Source: Leptolyngbyaceae cyanobacterium C42_A2020_001 (GTDB lineage Bacteria > Cyanobacteriota > Cyanobacteriia > Leptolyngbyales > Leptolyngbyaceae). Taken from it: a DNA stretch of 64,000 nucleotides. Position 1 is the stretch's first letter; each line of letters opens with the position of its first letter. A program made the position numbers and the translations under genes. Location: NCBI GenBank assembly GCA_015272515.1, contig JACYLN010000130.1, positions 34,437-98,436 on the forward strand, in the 5' to 3' direction. Positions 1 through 8,898 of the stretch are shown piece by piece. Below the pieces are notes generated by a model, which saw only the letters and a program-made list of their open reading frames with translations, ran no database searches and was not told the origin of the DNA.

Positions 1-1
1 T

Positions 2-130
2 GTCTTTGAATTCGCGCAGACCCCGGATCAGTTTTTTCATGACAAGGAATGGCTTGCTGGTAGGAGGAACTTAATCGTGTTTTGCTGGAAACCTGAAAGT
101 TCTGATAGAAGCGGACAAGGTTTAATTTGA
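2..130 (+). CDS. possible 3' end of a gene entering from the left
   Basis: An open frame runs from the window edge to a TGA at 128-130 and encodes about 42 residues with a protein-like composition (FEFAQTPDQFF near the start, RRNLIVFCWKPE in the middle). The other two plus-strand frames meet stops earlier or read less like protein. It would be the C-terminus of a gene that starts outside the window. The family is not recognised, and the stretch could be chance, since 42 open codons are weak evidence. Confidence 0.3.
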   Translation, partial: VFEFAQTPDQFFHDKEWLAGRRNLIVFCWKPESSDRSGQGLI

Positions 131-294
131 TTGTTCAGGTTAAATGGACGTTGACAATCAGGTAGTTACGAAGCTTGAGAGATTTTAATCTTTATCAAAT
201 ATGGTTCAAGATCTATTCAAATCATAGAGTCCAACGGGGTGCAATCTACAAGCCTTTGCATTGAAGCTAGTTATGTGACTGATTGTAAAGATTG

Positions 295-474
295 ATGAGT
301 GAGCGCGATCGCACCCGACTTCCGTTCATTGGAGTACACCCATCAGCTCAAATGGCACAACTGCTCGCTACAAAAACACCAAAAACATCAGTGGAACCCG
401 TTCTACAGCCTGAAGTTGAGAGAATGCGTGAGGCGATTTTTAGGCAACGGATTGAAGCTGATGACTACAATTGA
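295..474 (+). CDS. short ORF sharing the C-terminal motif of the downstream secreted protein
   Basis: A 59-residue frame starts at ATG 295, with a TTG directly before it. Its last ~27 residues (SVEPVLQPEVERMREAIF, then RQRIEADDYN) closely match the C-terminus of the protein encoded at 776-1396 (TVEPILFPEVVEIREKIF, then QERVAAGYYNR). The N-terminal half has no signal peptide and no resemblance to the larger protein, and a TAA lies in frame six bases before the TTG. It is either a small paralogue keeping only the C-terminal motif or a decayed copy of the larger gene. No function is known for the motif. No clear ribosome binding site is visible. Confidence 0.45.
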   Translation: MSERDRTRLPFIGVHPSAQMAQLLATKTPKTSVEPVLQPEVERMREAIFRQRIEADDYN

Positions 475-574
475 ACAAACGTAACATCAGCCTTCTTAAC
501 TTTTGCTTGCAAAAATTACGTATTTTCTCTACCCCTACCATCGAAATAGAACGATTAGTTTAGGTCTAGGTTTG

Positions 575-616
575 TTTCTTGAACAAGAAATTGATGATGG
601 AAGAGTATCCCATCAT
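575..616. promoter_or_regulatory. two adjacent inverted repeats upstream of the secreted-protein gene
   Basis: TTTCTTG (575-581) and CAAGAAA (584-590) are perfect arms around AA. They are followed at once by ATGATGG (594-600) and CCATCAT (610-616), 7-bp perfect arms around a 9-base loop. Both sit 160-200 bases upstream of the ATG at 776, in a 300-base gene-free stretch that holds nothing else recognisable. They may be an operator or a leader structure; no regulator can be named. Confidence 0.3.
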
Positions 617-775
617 GCATGTAAAAGAACTGCATTCTGACTCATTGATTCATCAAGTTTGAATACTCTCTGCATTTTAATCAGGAGTGATTGAAGGATG
701 TTCTCTACATCTTTCAGTCTCATTCAAATTGCTTCTGTTTGGTCAATCCATTACTCATCAAAGGACACATACAGT

Positions 776-1396
776 ATGAACTTGAAGACTTTGTTTGCTC
801 TCGCTGTTGGCGCTTCGATGGTTGCGATCGCATCTGGTGCAAATGCCAAGCCCATTCCTGCCGATCAATTTCATTGGAGTTCTGCCATTCAGGGCGAAAG
901 TTTTCTGTATAACGGAAAGTCTTACAACCTGCAAGGTAAACTTAGCCCAGAAGCTGAAGCATTCAAGGGAAGCTGTGCTACAGAAGTACGAGTGCGGGGC
1001 TTCTTGACAGCCGCCGGAAAGGAAGACTACAGCAAAGCCGAATTCTTGTGTGGTAAGTTGAGCGTTGGTGGCGATGCTCCTGTGAACTACAACGACGGTG
1101 GCGAGATCAAGGTGTTTGGTCCTATCTACAAGACCCACAAAAATAACGTTGTGGCAAAATGCCAACCCTATAGCAACAGCGGCACTCGTGTTTGGAATAA
1201 CTGCGGCATGATCGTTCCCAACGACAGCACATCAGTTGTGTTTGTGGGTGATGGTCGCAATGCAGGTAAGCAGCTTGAAACGGCGCAATTTGGCTCTGGA
1301 ATTGCAACCGTTGAACCGATTCTATTTCCTGAAGTTGTTGAAATCCGTGAAAAGATTTTCCAGGAGCGGGTTGCTGCTGGCTACTACAATCGCTAG
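776..1396 (+). CDS. secreted protein of unknown function
   Basis: A 206-residue protein with a clean Sec signal peptide: MNLK, a hydrophobic stretch and cleavage after SGANA, giving a mature N-terminus KPIPADQF. ATG 776 was chosen over an in-frame ATG at 698 because the earlier start buries the signal peptide behind 26 extra residues; AAAGGA lies about 10 bases upstream of 776. The mature part has several cysteines (in SCATEV, LCGK, AKCQ, NNCGM) that could form disulphides, and ends with the VEPILFPEVVEIREKIF motif also found in the short ORF at 295-474. The family is not recognised; export to the periplasm or outside is inferred from the signal peptide only. A strong terminator follows. Confidence 0.8.
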   Translation: MNLKTLFALAVGASMVAIASGANAKPIPADQFHWSSAIQGESFLYNGKSYNLQGKLSPEAEAFKGSCATEVRVRGFLTAAGKEDYSKAEFLCGKLSVGGDAPVNYNDGGEIKVFGPIYKTHKNNVVAKCQPYSNSGTRVWNNCGMIVPNDSTSVVFVGDGRNAGKQLETAQFGSGIATVEPILFPEVVEIREKIFQERVAAGYYNR

Positions 1397-1427
1397 AGAC
1401 TTGCTCTGGTGACTTCACTTCCGATAT

Positions 1428-1466
1428 AAAGACGTTACAGGAATGGGGCTGTAGCGTCTTTTTCTC
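1428..1466 (+). terminator. rho-independent terminator after the secreted-protein gene
   Basis: AAAGACGTTACAG (1428-1440) pairs with CTGTAGCGTCTTT (1449-1461) apart from one T-G wobble. The loop is 8 bases and a T-rich tail follows. It ends the 776-1396 transcript just before the ribosome binding site of the next gene. Confidence 0.85.
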
Positions 1467-1484
1467 CTTTTCAGGAGGAGTGCA

Positions 1485-2279
1485 TTGTCTTCATCTCATT
1501 GGGCTATTACAAAAAACTACTCCTACTTATCGAACTGTCTATTTGCAAAGTCGTTTGTGACTGAAGCAATTGATTTGTCCAGGGATGGAGTGCATTTATG
1601 GGCTGCTAATTTGCGGGTTGCAGCAACTAGCGTAGAAGGATTTTTTCATACTTTGGCAGAAGTTGAACGCCAACGGGCAAGCCGATTTCGGTTTGAGCAA
1701 GACCGCAATGATTTTGTTGTGGCACGGGGCATTTTGCGATCGCTGCTAGGCACCTATTTAGACTTGGAGCCAGCGCAGGTGCAGTTTACCTACGGCGATC
1801 GCGGCAAACCAGAACTGGCAAACCATCAATCGGGAACTCAGTTTAATGTCTCCCACTCAAACGGGATGGCGTTGTATGCAATTGGGCGCGATCGCATGGT
1901 AGGAGTGGATCTGGAATATCGTCGCCCCCTGTCGGATTTGCCATCCCTGGCGAAACGATTTTTCTCAAACCAAGAATATGCAGTTTTAACTTCGCTGGAT
2001 GCTGTTCATCAGTCAGAAGCGTTTTTTCAACTGTGGACGTGTAAGGAAGCCTACTTGAAAGCGACTGGGCAAGGATTGACGAGATTAGACCAGGCAGAAC
2101 TGAACCTTGATCCATCCTCACCGTTCAAAATACTTGGGCTGCAAGCTGGGGTGTCTCCGTCGTGGAGCCTGATTCAATTGCAACCCTTTCCTGGCTTCAT
2201 CGCAGCTTTAAGCGTGCAAGGATGCGGTTTTCAGCTCTCCTGCTATCAAGTTGGGGAGAAGGGGGCGATCGCTCAGTGA
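1485..2279 (+). CDS. 4'-phosphopantetheinyl transferase (Sfp/HetI type)
   Basis: This enzyme moves the phosphopantetheine arm of CoA onto a serine of acyl- or peptidyl-carrier proteins, activating fatty acid, polyketide and non-ribosomal peptide synthases. The two signature motifs are present: GVDLEYRR near residue 140, supplying the metal-binding acidic residues, and WTCKEAYLKATGQGL near residue 185. The upstream FNVSHSNG motif is also seen. The 264-residue length fits the Sfp group. The start is a TTG at 1485 preceded by a very strong AGGAGGAG at 1473-1480. Most cyanobacteria have a single such enzyme, related to HetI, but no polyketide or peptide synthase genes are seen nearby. Its 3' end overlaps the convergent next gene by 7 bases. 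Confidence 0.9.
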   Translation: MSSSHWAITKNYSYLSNCLFAKSFVTEAIDLSRDGVHLWAANLRVAATSVEGFFHTLAEVERQRASRFRFEQDRNDFVVARGILRSLLGTYLDLEPAQVQFTYGDRGKPELANHQSGTQFNVSHSNGMALYAIGRDRMVGVDLEYRRPLSDLPSLAKRFFSNQEYAVLTSLDAVHQSEAFFQLWTCKEAYLKATGQGLTRLDQAELNLDPSSPFKILGLQAGVSPSWSLIQLQPFPGFIAALSVQGCGFQLSCYQVGEKGAIAQ

Positions 2280-3031
2280 TCTGTATCGATTGATGCTAGA
2301 GCTTTTGTGGCTTCTTCTTGCAGCCAATTTTCAAACAGTTCATTCAGTAAGCGCTGCTGCATTGCCTCATCCAGTTGAGCAGGAAGAAACTTTTCAAGCC
2401 GTAAGATGACAAACCACTCATTCAGCCGCGTGGGAGGAAGAAGTCGCCCCGGTTGGCTGGTGAGCAGTAGTTTTGCGATCGCGGGGTGGGGCACTCCCAA
2501 TTCCACCGGACCTAACAAACCGCCAGTCTCCGCTTCTGCGCCGAGGGAATGTTCTCGTGCTATTTTTTCAAAGGATTCTTCCCCTTCCTGAATACGAAAA
2601 TACAGTTCTTGCGCCGTGCCAATCTCTTTCACGCGAATCAGTGAGTAGATGACGCGATCGAGCCTGGCTTTGCGTTCCAGAAAATAGGGTTCCAGTTTGT
2701 GCCCCCAGGTTACCTGTTTGTAGCGCTCTAAACGCAGCGTGCGGGTAATCACAGGTTCTAGCTGATCGCGGCTCAGATTTTTTTCCTTCAACCAGGCTTG
2801 CACGTCGGCTTCGGACTTTAACTGCTGCTGCTGGTAAAACTGCTGACAGGCTTGCAGCGTTTCATCAGACGTTAACTGAATCGCAGCAATTTCCTGGTCA
2901 ATCAAAATTTCTCGCAGCAATTGGGGCAGCAACCCGTAGTGCTTTAGCAGGGCAAGTAAGTCGTCAACAGTACTCGCGCGATCGCGGAGCGTGGTCAACA
3001 ACGAGAAAGAGGGCTGTAAGATTTGAACCAT
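2273..3031 (-). CDS. peptidyl-prolyl cis-trans isomerase, PpiC/parvulin type
   Basis: A 252-residue protein with a helical SurA-like N-terminal region (about 1-130) and a parvulin domain (about 130-220), marked by FEKIAREHSLGAEAETGGLLGPV and a matching C-terminal strand. It catalyses proline isomerisation and probably assists protein folding. There is no signal peptide, so it acts in the cytoplasm or at the inner membrane face. Cyanobacterial members of this family are often encoded next to type I secretion genes; none is in this window, although three likely type I substrates lie a few kilobases away. The start is ATG 3031. It converges on, and overlaps, the phosphopantetheinyl transferase gene. 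Confidence 0.8.
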   Translation of the reverse strand: MVQILQPSFSLLTTLRDRASTVDDLLALLKHYGLLPQLLREILIDQEIAAIQLTSDETLQACQQFYQQQQLKSEADVQAWLKEKNLSRDQLEPVITRTLRLERYKQVTWGHKLEPYFLERKARLDRVIYSLIRVKEIGTAQELYFRIQEGEESFEKIAREHSLGAEAETGGLLGPVELGVPHPAIAKLLLTSQPGRLLPPTRLNEWFVILRLEKFLPAQLDEAMQQRLLNELFENWLQEEATKALASIDTDH

Positions 3032-3153
3032 GTAAATTCAAGACTCGATATCGTTAGAATTCCCAATCAACTATTCTCGCAATGAACACGTTGAAAACAG
3101 GTTGTGAATTGGTTAAGGTCGTTTACTCAAGCCTTGATTCTGGCAGTTGGATT

Positions 3154-4380
3154 CTACCTGGTTGAAAGGGGCGTTTTGACAGAACTTGCGATCGCTATCG
3201 GTTTCTGCTGAGGGCTAACGGCAGATAGGCGATGTTCATAAAGCCACTGATCATTAGCACTGGACGGGAAAACCCAGCGATTTAGCAAATCACCCCACTT
3301 GACAGGCAACCGGAGATGATACCAGGTGTCATAAGATGCTTGGGAAAGCGCCGCATAGAGGGAGGGATTTTTGAAAAGGGAATCGATTGATGCTGCTAGA
3401 GCCACAGGGTTTTGGGCTGGAAAGATGAGGGCATTAACTTCATGCTTGAGATGCTCCTGGAACATGGGATGATCTGACGCAATGATGGGAGTGCGAGAAC
3501 AGAGCGCGTGATGAATGGTAAGGGGAAATCCTTCTGTGTACTCGTGGCGACTGGGCACCAGCACTGCATCGGCATTTCTCATCTGAGGTACGACCTCACT
3601 TGTAGGAATCATACCCAGAAATTCGACAACATCGGCAACATTGAGTGTTTCTGCCAGTCTCGCAAAAGCGCCTTCAGAATCTTTGCCAACAATGCTCAAA
3701 CGCACTGGAAACTGGCGATCGCGCAGAATTTTTACCGCTCGTAAAATATCCCCTACTCCTTTCAACTCTGAGATTGCCCCCACGTAGAGTAGTTTCCAGG
3801 GTTCAGATGCTTGAGTCAGCGTTTTAGGTTCATAGGAGCCAGGGGTTGGCTCAATCAGCAAATCCCAGGGAATAATTTTGTCTGCCTTCACTCCAATGGC
3901 TTTCATGCGTTTGGATGACGCTAACCCATAACTACCAACCCAGCTAATTTGTGGATGATTTAAGAGGCGAGCCAACCTGAAACCGCGTAAGCGATCGCGC
4001 CAGTTTTGAACCACAATGGATTCTGCAATGAGGGTCAGCACTTTCACCTGATTTTTAATTGCCCAACGCAAGACTTTACGTAGCGGCGTATGAAGTACTA
4101 AATGAGTTGGACGTTGCTGTTCAATCAGTTGGACAACTTTTTCTTCATCTACCCAACCGCAAAACCCTGCACCGATTGCCCGTACTCCGTTGTCTAAAAC
4201 TTCGTTGTAAAATTCATCTGTTTGACAGCACAGAACCGAAACTTCTTCAAAATGCGGTGTTAACTCTGCAATTCCATTAACAGTATATTTTTGAGCGTAA
4301 TAATTTTCATTTCCGCCTGCGGCAAAGCGTTGAACAGCTTCGCGGTAGTCGCCTGCATATTGAAGGAGTAGTAGTCGCAT
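3154..4380 (-). CDS. glycosyltransferase, GT4 family (GT-B fold)
   Basis: A 408-residue retaining-type sugar transferase. The C-terminal nucleotide-sugar domain is recognised by LLYVGAISELKGVGDILRA (near residue 195), the VVEFLGMIP segment and EGFPLTIHHALCSRTPIIASD (near residue 285). The family's EX7E motif normally ends in glutamate; here the second position is histidine (EGFPLTIHH). No signal peptide or membrane span is seen, so it acts in the cytoplasm, probably in polysaccharide or cell-surface glycan assembly; donor and acceptor cannot be told. It stands alone on the minus strand, with a gap of 320 bases on its 5' side. Confidence 0.8.
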   Translation of the reverse strand: MRLLLLQYAGDYREAVQRFAAGGNENYYAQKYTVNGIAELTPHFEEVSVLCCQTDEFYNEVLDNGVRAIGAGFCGWVDEEKVVQLIEQQRPTHLVLHTPLRKVLRWAIKNQVKVLTLIAESIVVQNWRDRLRGFRLARLLNHPQISWVGSYGLASSKRMKAIGVKADKIIPWDLLIEPTPGSYEPKTLTQASEPWKLLYVGAISELKGVGDILRAVKILRDRQFPVRLSIVGKDSEGAFARLAETLNVADVVEFLGMIPTSEVVPQMRNADAVLVPSRHEYTEGFPLTIHHALCSRTPIIASDHPMFQEHLKHEVNALIFPAQNPVALAASIDSLFKNPSLYAALSQASYDTWYHLRLPVKWGDLLNRWVFPSSANDQWLYEHRLSAVSPQQKPIAIASSVKTPLSTR

Positions 4381-4631
4381 ATCAAATAAATCCTCAATCG
4401 GTCAGTAAATCACTGAAACGGCTTGCTCACTTTTAAGGGTGCCTACGTCTTATCCTTTTCTTTTCCGTCTCTAGTCAGCAAGGTGAAGGGAGAAACTTTA
4501 TGGTTTTATTGTTAAAAATACGGAGTGGTTTACCAGTTCTTAACCCAGATCGATAAACACTTTGAACTTTTCATTTTTAATTCGTTCTCATTCTTAAGCG
4601 GTCTCACCAAAGCTACAAACCTGCGCTCATT

Positions 4632-4665
4632 AAAAAAACGATCGCTCCTACGGGAAGAGCGATCG
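4632..4665 (-). terminator. rho-independent terminator of the esterase/GDPD gene
   Basis: CGATCGCTC (4639-4647) and GAGCGATCG (4657-4665) are perfect 9-bp arms around a 9-base loop. On the minus strand a run of seven T follows. The stem is built from HIP1-type sequence. It lies in the 320-base gap between the glycosyltransferase and the esterase gene; nothing else is seen in that gap. Confidence 0.9.
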
Positions 4666-4700
4666 CGAATTCAGCCAGGAAAGAAACGGCCAATCGATGC

Positions 4701-7700
4701 TTACACGGTGGTAAACGCGCTGCTACTGAGGGTGCTTGCCGACACTCCCGACACAATCGCCAACACTTCATTGGTGCTGGTGAGCCGGATCACGGTATCG
4801 TTGGCATTACTGCCAGAGCCTTGAGCAACCGTGAGTGCGCCAAAGGTCAAACCACTCAGACCGATGCGATCGCCTTCGCTCAAGTTAAAGTTTTGGATCG
4901 TCTCCAGATCGCTGTCTGCGGCTAAAACGAAGACATCGGCATCATCATGGCTTGCCTCTGTCATGTCACCAATCAGTTCGTCAGGACAGTCGTGCGCGGT
5001 TTGCCGACCAACTCGTGGGTCCAGATCAAGGGGTGCGCTTAGGTGCAGCACGATGATTTCATTGTTGTCGATCGCAGGCGGACGACCAATCGAGAACGGA
5101 TAGTTGTTGTCGTTTGCCACCAGGATGGTATTTGCATCCAACACCAACACATCTTCGATCGTCTGGAAGGGGAAGGTAAAGGTGGTGCTGCCATCGCCGT
5201 TCAGATCATCCGGATCTTGAATGTTCAACAAATCCACCAGTTCTTCCTTCGCCACCACGTCCTGGTCATCCAGGTCAGAGAAATCCACCTTGTAGATTTT
5301 CTTGAAGGCAGCAGTGGGTCCCTGTCCGTTATCCCGCTCGATGATCAAAAATTCGTCGTCATTGATCACGGTAATATCGCCGATCGCATGGTTAGGGCTT
5401 TCCATCTGGTAGTAGCCCACCAACCCTTCAAAGGCCCGACTTTCCACATCAAACTGATGGATTCGCAGTAAACCGGGAGCATCGCCAACGACAGATCCTT
5501 CCAACAGCGGGTAAATCTTCGACTTATCGGGACTGATCGCCAATCCTTCGTAACCTCTGGAACCCCCTAGATTGGATACGATCAGATCACCGTAGTAAGG
5601 CTGATTGCCGCCTGTGTAACCTGTTCCTGCCAGATAGTCATTCACAATCACAGAATTTCCAGTGCGGGAGAAATCAGTGAAGAAGCCATCCACACCCAGG
5701 TCAATTAACTGGCGATATTCCGCCGTGGGGTCGCCGTTGTAGCTAGCAGGCAGGAAGAAGGATTCATTCCGCAAGGTATAGGCGTGTACCAGCAAGCCAG
5801 CTTTGTGAGCATCCTGGATCAACGTAGTGGGGGTGCCTGTAATGCGATCGCCATCGCTGATCTGCCCATCCCCATTCAAATCATCAGGTTGCCCATCCCC
5901 GTTGCGATCGACGGTGGACAGGGGCACGATTCGTTGCTTGTTTGGACCAATCCCAGTCGCATAGGTCGCAATTTCTGCCAAGCCAGCCGGAGTGGACAGA
6001 TCGGTGTAGGTGCGGGTGTCACCACTAACCACAAAGTCGTAGGGTCTGCCAGAGCCACCAAACAATTGAATCAGGGGAATATCCACGCCAACCGCAGGCA
6101 TGATTGTGTCGCTGAGCGCTTTTAGATTGCCAACCTCAAAGGACTGGATGAACACACGGCTAGGGTCAGTGAAGTTCTCTGTCTGCAAGGTATTCACTAA
6201 CAACTGGCTGGTGTTATAGCCCTGATCCTGGAAAAAGGTGGGGTGTTTGGTTTCGGGGTAGATGCCGATTTTGCGTCCGGTGTCGGCTTCTACTTCCTTC
6301 ACCAGCGCAATCACTTCCGCCAGAGTGGGCACTTTCAAGCCATCGTTATCAAAGGTGGTGCCCCGGATGGCAGGAATCCGCTCGATCGCGTTGAGTTGCT
6401 TCACTTCTGCCAGGGTAAAGTCTTCTGCAAACCAGCCGCCCACCAGGTTGCCATCCAATCGCTTCACGGTCAGGCGATCGGCGAATTCGGGACGCAGGTA
6501 GACATCAGTGCTGGTGTCGGTGGTGTTCAAGACGGGATTGCCACTGGCATCGCGGCGAATCGTGCCGTCTGTATTTAGCTGCACCACGGCTAACATCGGT
6601 TCGTGGCGAGCGATCAAGACACCATCCTTGGTCACCACCAGATCGGGTTCAATAAAGTCGGCTCCGTCTGCAATGGCTTTTTTGTAAGCAGCTAGAGTGT
6701 GTTCGGGGCGATCGCCGCTAGCGCCCCGGTGTCCCAACACGAGTGGGGTTTGACCATTGAGGGTATTGAATTCCGGCTTACTCAACACATCGGGATTTTG
6801 GGGCGATCGCACGAATTGTCCGGTGATTTGATCGCGCACCAAATCGCCCGTACCGGGAAAGTCCGTGAAGTAGCCATCCACACCCAGTTGAATGAATTGG
6901 CGATATTCCAGTTCGGGATTGTTGTTGTAGTTGGAAGCCAGAAAGCGCACTTCGTTGCGGAAAGTGTAGGCATGGACGAATAAACCCTGTTCGTGGGCAT
7001 CGCTAATCAGGCTGGTGGGAGTCAGGGTAACGCGATCGGCATCGTTGATTACGCCATCGTTATTCAGGTCATCAGGATTGCCGTCGTTGTTGTTGTCTAC
7101 ATTTTTGACGGAAACAATCATCCGCTTCCAGGGACCAATCCCATCGGCGTAAGTGGCAATCTCGGCTAACCCTGCTGGTGTTTGCAGATCGGCGTAGGTG
7201 CGGGTGTCACCATTGACTGCAAAGTCATAGGGACGAGCATTCACATCCTGATACAGCAACTCGCCCGTGGCGTAATCTACATCGTAGGCATCCAGCAGTT
7301 GCACCAGGGGAATGTCCGTCTTGGTGTTCAGTTCCTTCAAGTTGGAAACTTCAAACGACTGGATATAAACGCGGCTGGGGTCGGTGAATCCGGTTTGCTC
7401 CAGGGTTTCCAGCAATGGTTCTTCCAGCGATAACCCCAGTTGATCGTGGTAGGTGGGGTGTTTGGTTTCTGGGTAGATGCCAATCTTTTTGCCCGTTTCG
7501 GCTTCAACTTGTTTGACTAGCTCAATCACTTCTGCCAGGGTGGGAATTTGGAATACCCCATTGAAGGCATCGGTGCGGTACCCCTGAGGCATGATCGCTC
7601 GCAGCGTTTTGATTTCTGCCAGGGTGAAGTCGGAGGCGAAAAATTCGTTCTCGTACAGCACACCGTCGATCGTTCCACTGCGCTTGCGATCGGCAAATTC

Positions 7701-8432
7701 GGGACGACTGGCAACGTCGGTTGTTCCCCCCAGAATTGGTTCATGACGGGCGATCAGCACACCATCTTTGGTGGCAACCAGATCCGGTTCAATAAAGTCT
7801 GCGCCCCGCAGAATCGCCAGCCGATAGGCTTCTAGAGTGTGTTCCGGCAATTCGCCGCTCGCGCCCCGGTGCCCAATCACAAGTGGTGGCTGACCGTTGA
7901 GGGTAGGGACATTGAAATAATTGGGGGTGGGAATGGGAGCTTCCAGCAACTTACCTGTGGCATCGGTATGTAGCAGGAAGGGACCAAACTCGTCCCCAAT
8001 CCAGAGGCTCCCATCATCAGCAATCACAAAGGATTCAATATCGAAATCGGCTCCGGTCAACAGGCGATCGCTCGTCGTCTCATTCACAATCTTGAACGGC
8101 ACCTGTTTATCCGGGTCAGACAGTTGAATAAATCCCAGAATATTGACACCACCCGTCCCTGATTCTGTGCCTTTGAAGCTGGGTGCCGCCTGATAAATTC
8201 TCAGTAAATAGTCAGCACTATTGTTTTGGGCACCAAAGCCGTTGTCGGAAAGAAACCAAAAGGTGTTGTCACCTGCAAACTGCACCCCGCTGAAGCCCTG
8301 CACGGGCTGACTAGGGAACGGAATTGTCCGTCCGTTGGTGGTGCCAGTGATGAAATTACCAGCGGGTGGACCTTCAGCGAAGGTGTCGGCGGGAAGGACT
8401 GCAAAGCCTTTGAGAATGACGGTATCTGCCAT
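4701..8432 (-). CDS. phytase-like esterase with two inserted glycerophosphodiester phosphodiesterase domains
   Basis: A protein of about 1243 residues. An esterase-like-of-phytase domain starts at residue 5 and is interrupted near residue 165 (after WIGDEFGPFLLHTD) by two GDPD domains. It resumes near residue 955 (RGYEGLAISPD) and ends near 1130. Each GDPD domain has the catalytic HRGASG, EPDLV, KDGVLIARHEP and YPETKHP motifs, and each carries an Asp-rich calcium-type insert (DGNPDDLNNDG; DGQPDDLNGDG). GDPD enzymes release glycerol-3-phosphate from deacylated phospholipids. The last ~90 residues (VFVLAADSDLETIQNF, GDRIGLSGLTF) look like an RTX-type C-terminal secretion module, so type I export is inferred. 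ATG 8432 (MADTVILKGF) is preferred to a TTG at 8483; neither has a convincing ribosome binding site. First of three phosphatase-type exoenzymes in a row. Confidence 0.85.
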   Translation of the reverse strand: MADTVILKGFAVLPADTFAEGPPAGNFITGTTNGRTIPFPSQPVQGFSGVQFAGDNTFWFLSDNGFGAQNNSADYLLRIYQAAPSFKGTESGTGGVNILGFIQLSDPDKQVPFKIVNETTSDRLLTGADFDIESFVIADDGSLWIGDEFGPFLLHTDATGKLLEAPIPTPNYFNVPTLNGQPPLVIGHRGASGELPEHTLEAYRLAILRGADFIEPDLVATKDGVLIARHEPILGGTTDVASRPEFADRKRSGTIDGVLYENEFFASDFTLAEIKTLRAIMPQGYRTDAFNGVFQIPTLAEVIELVKQVEAETGKKIGIYPETKHPTYHDQLGLSLEEPLLETLEQTGFTDPSRVYIQSFEVSNLKELNTKTDIPLVQLLDAYDVDYATGELLYQDVNARPYDFAVNGDTRTYADLQTPAGLAEIATYADGIGPWKRMIVSVKNVDNNNDGNPDDLNNDGVINDADRVTLTPTSLISDAHEQGLFVHAYTFRNEVRFLASNYNNNPELEYRQFIQLGVDGYFTDFPGTGDLVRDQITGQFVRSPQNPDVLSKPEFNTLNGQTPLVLGHRGASGDRPEHTLAAYKKAIADGADFIEPDLVVTKDGVLIARHEPMLAVVQLNTDGTIRRDASGNPVLNTTDTSTDVYLRPEFADRLTVKRLDGNLVGGWFAEDFTLAEVKQLNAIERIPAIRGTTFDNDGLKVPTLAEVIALVKEVEADTGRKIGIYPETKHPTFFQDQGYNTSQLLVNTLQTENFTDPSRVFIQSFEVGNLKALSDTIMPAVGVDIPLIQLFGGSGRPYDFVVSGDTRTYTDLSTPAGLAEIATYATGIGPNKQRIVPLSTVDRNGDGQPDDLNGDGQISDGDRITGTPTTLIQDAHKAGLLVHAYTLRNESFFLPASYNGDPTAEYRQLIDLGVDGFFTDFSRTGNSVIVNDYLAGTGYTGGNQPYYGDLIVSNLGGSRGYEGLAISPDKSKIYPLLEGSVVGDAPGLLRIHQFDVESRAFEGLVGYYQMESPNHAIGDITVINDDEFLIIERDNGQGPTAAFKKIYKVDFSDLDDQDVVAKEELVDLLNIQDPDDLNGDGSTTFTFPFQTIEDVLVLDANTILVANDNNYPFSIGRPPAIDNNEIIVLHLSAPLDLDPRVGRQTAHDCPDELIGDMTEASHDDADVFVLAADSDLETIQNFNLSEGDRIGLSGLTFGALTVAQGSGSNANDTVIRLTSTNEVLAIVSGVSASTLSSSAFTTV

Positions 8433-8794
8433 AGTGTTGGTGGTGGGGCTAAACCCGGTAGATGGTGGTGTTGCGTTTCCCAAACGAAACGAGCCTTGAT
8501 TGGCATGAGGTTTTCACACCAAAATGGAGACATGATGAAATGCCTCTTGAATCAAGCAAAGAATGACTTGAGAATTCAATGATTAACCATGAAGCCGATC
8601 AGCGATCGCTTATTTTTCTAGTACTCAGAGCCTTACAGAAAAATCTTTTAAAGCTCCTCATAATTCTTTTTTGCATTGAAACGCAATCGAAAGATTACCA
8701 CTTTCAAGAGAGTAATCAACGTTATCTAAACCACATTGAATATCAAGGTTTATGAAATTAACAAAAATCCAAAATGACAAATAAATTGATATAG
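8433..8794. other. AT-rich intergenic region upstream of the esterase/GDPD gene
   Basis: A gene-free stretch of about 360 bases between the esterase start and the terminator of the next gene. It is AT-rich and must hold the esterase promoter. No regulatory box could be supported by eye. Confidence 0.5.
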
Positions 8795-8833
8795 AAAAAA
8801 GCTATCACTACTTCAATTTAAGTGAGTGATAGC
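8795..8833 (-). terminator. rho-independent terminator of the double phosphatase gene
   Basis: GCTATCACT (8801-8809) pairs perfectly with AGTGATAGC (8825-8833), and an inner ACTT/AAGT pairing lengthens the stem. On the minus strand six T follow. It lies 66 bases downstream of the stop codon at 8899. Confidence 0.85.
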
Positions 8834-8898
8834 CTAATTCAAAACTTACTGATCACAGTCTGCTCAAACCGATGAAGAGCTTACTTCTGATACCAGCT

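Noticed and set aside
758..1165. 135-residue minus-strand ORF opposite the secreted-protein gene
   Set aside because: It is the antisense shadow of a gene with a good signal peptide; no motif or ribosome binding site.
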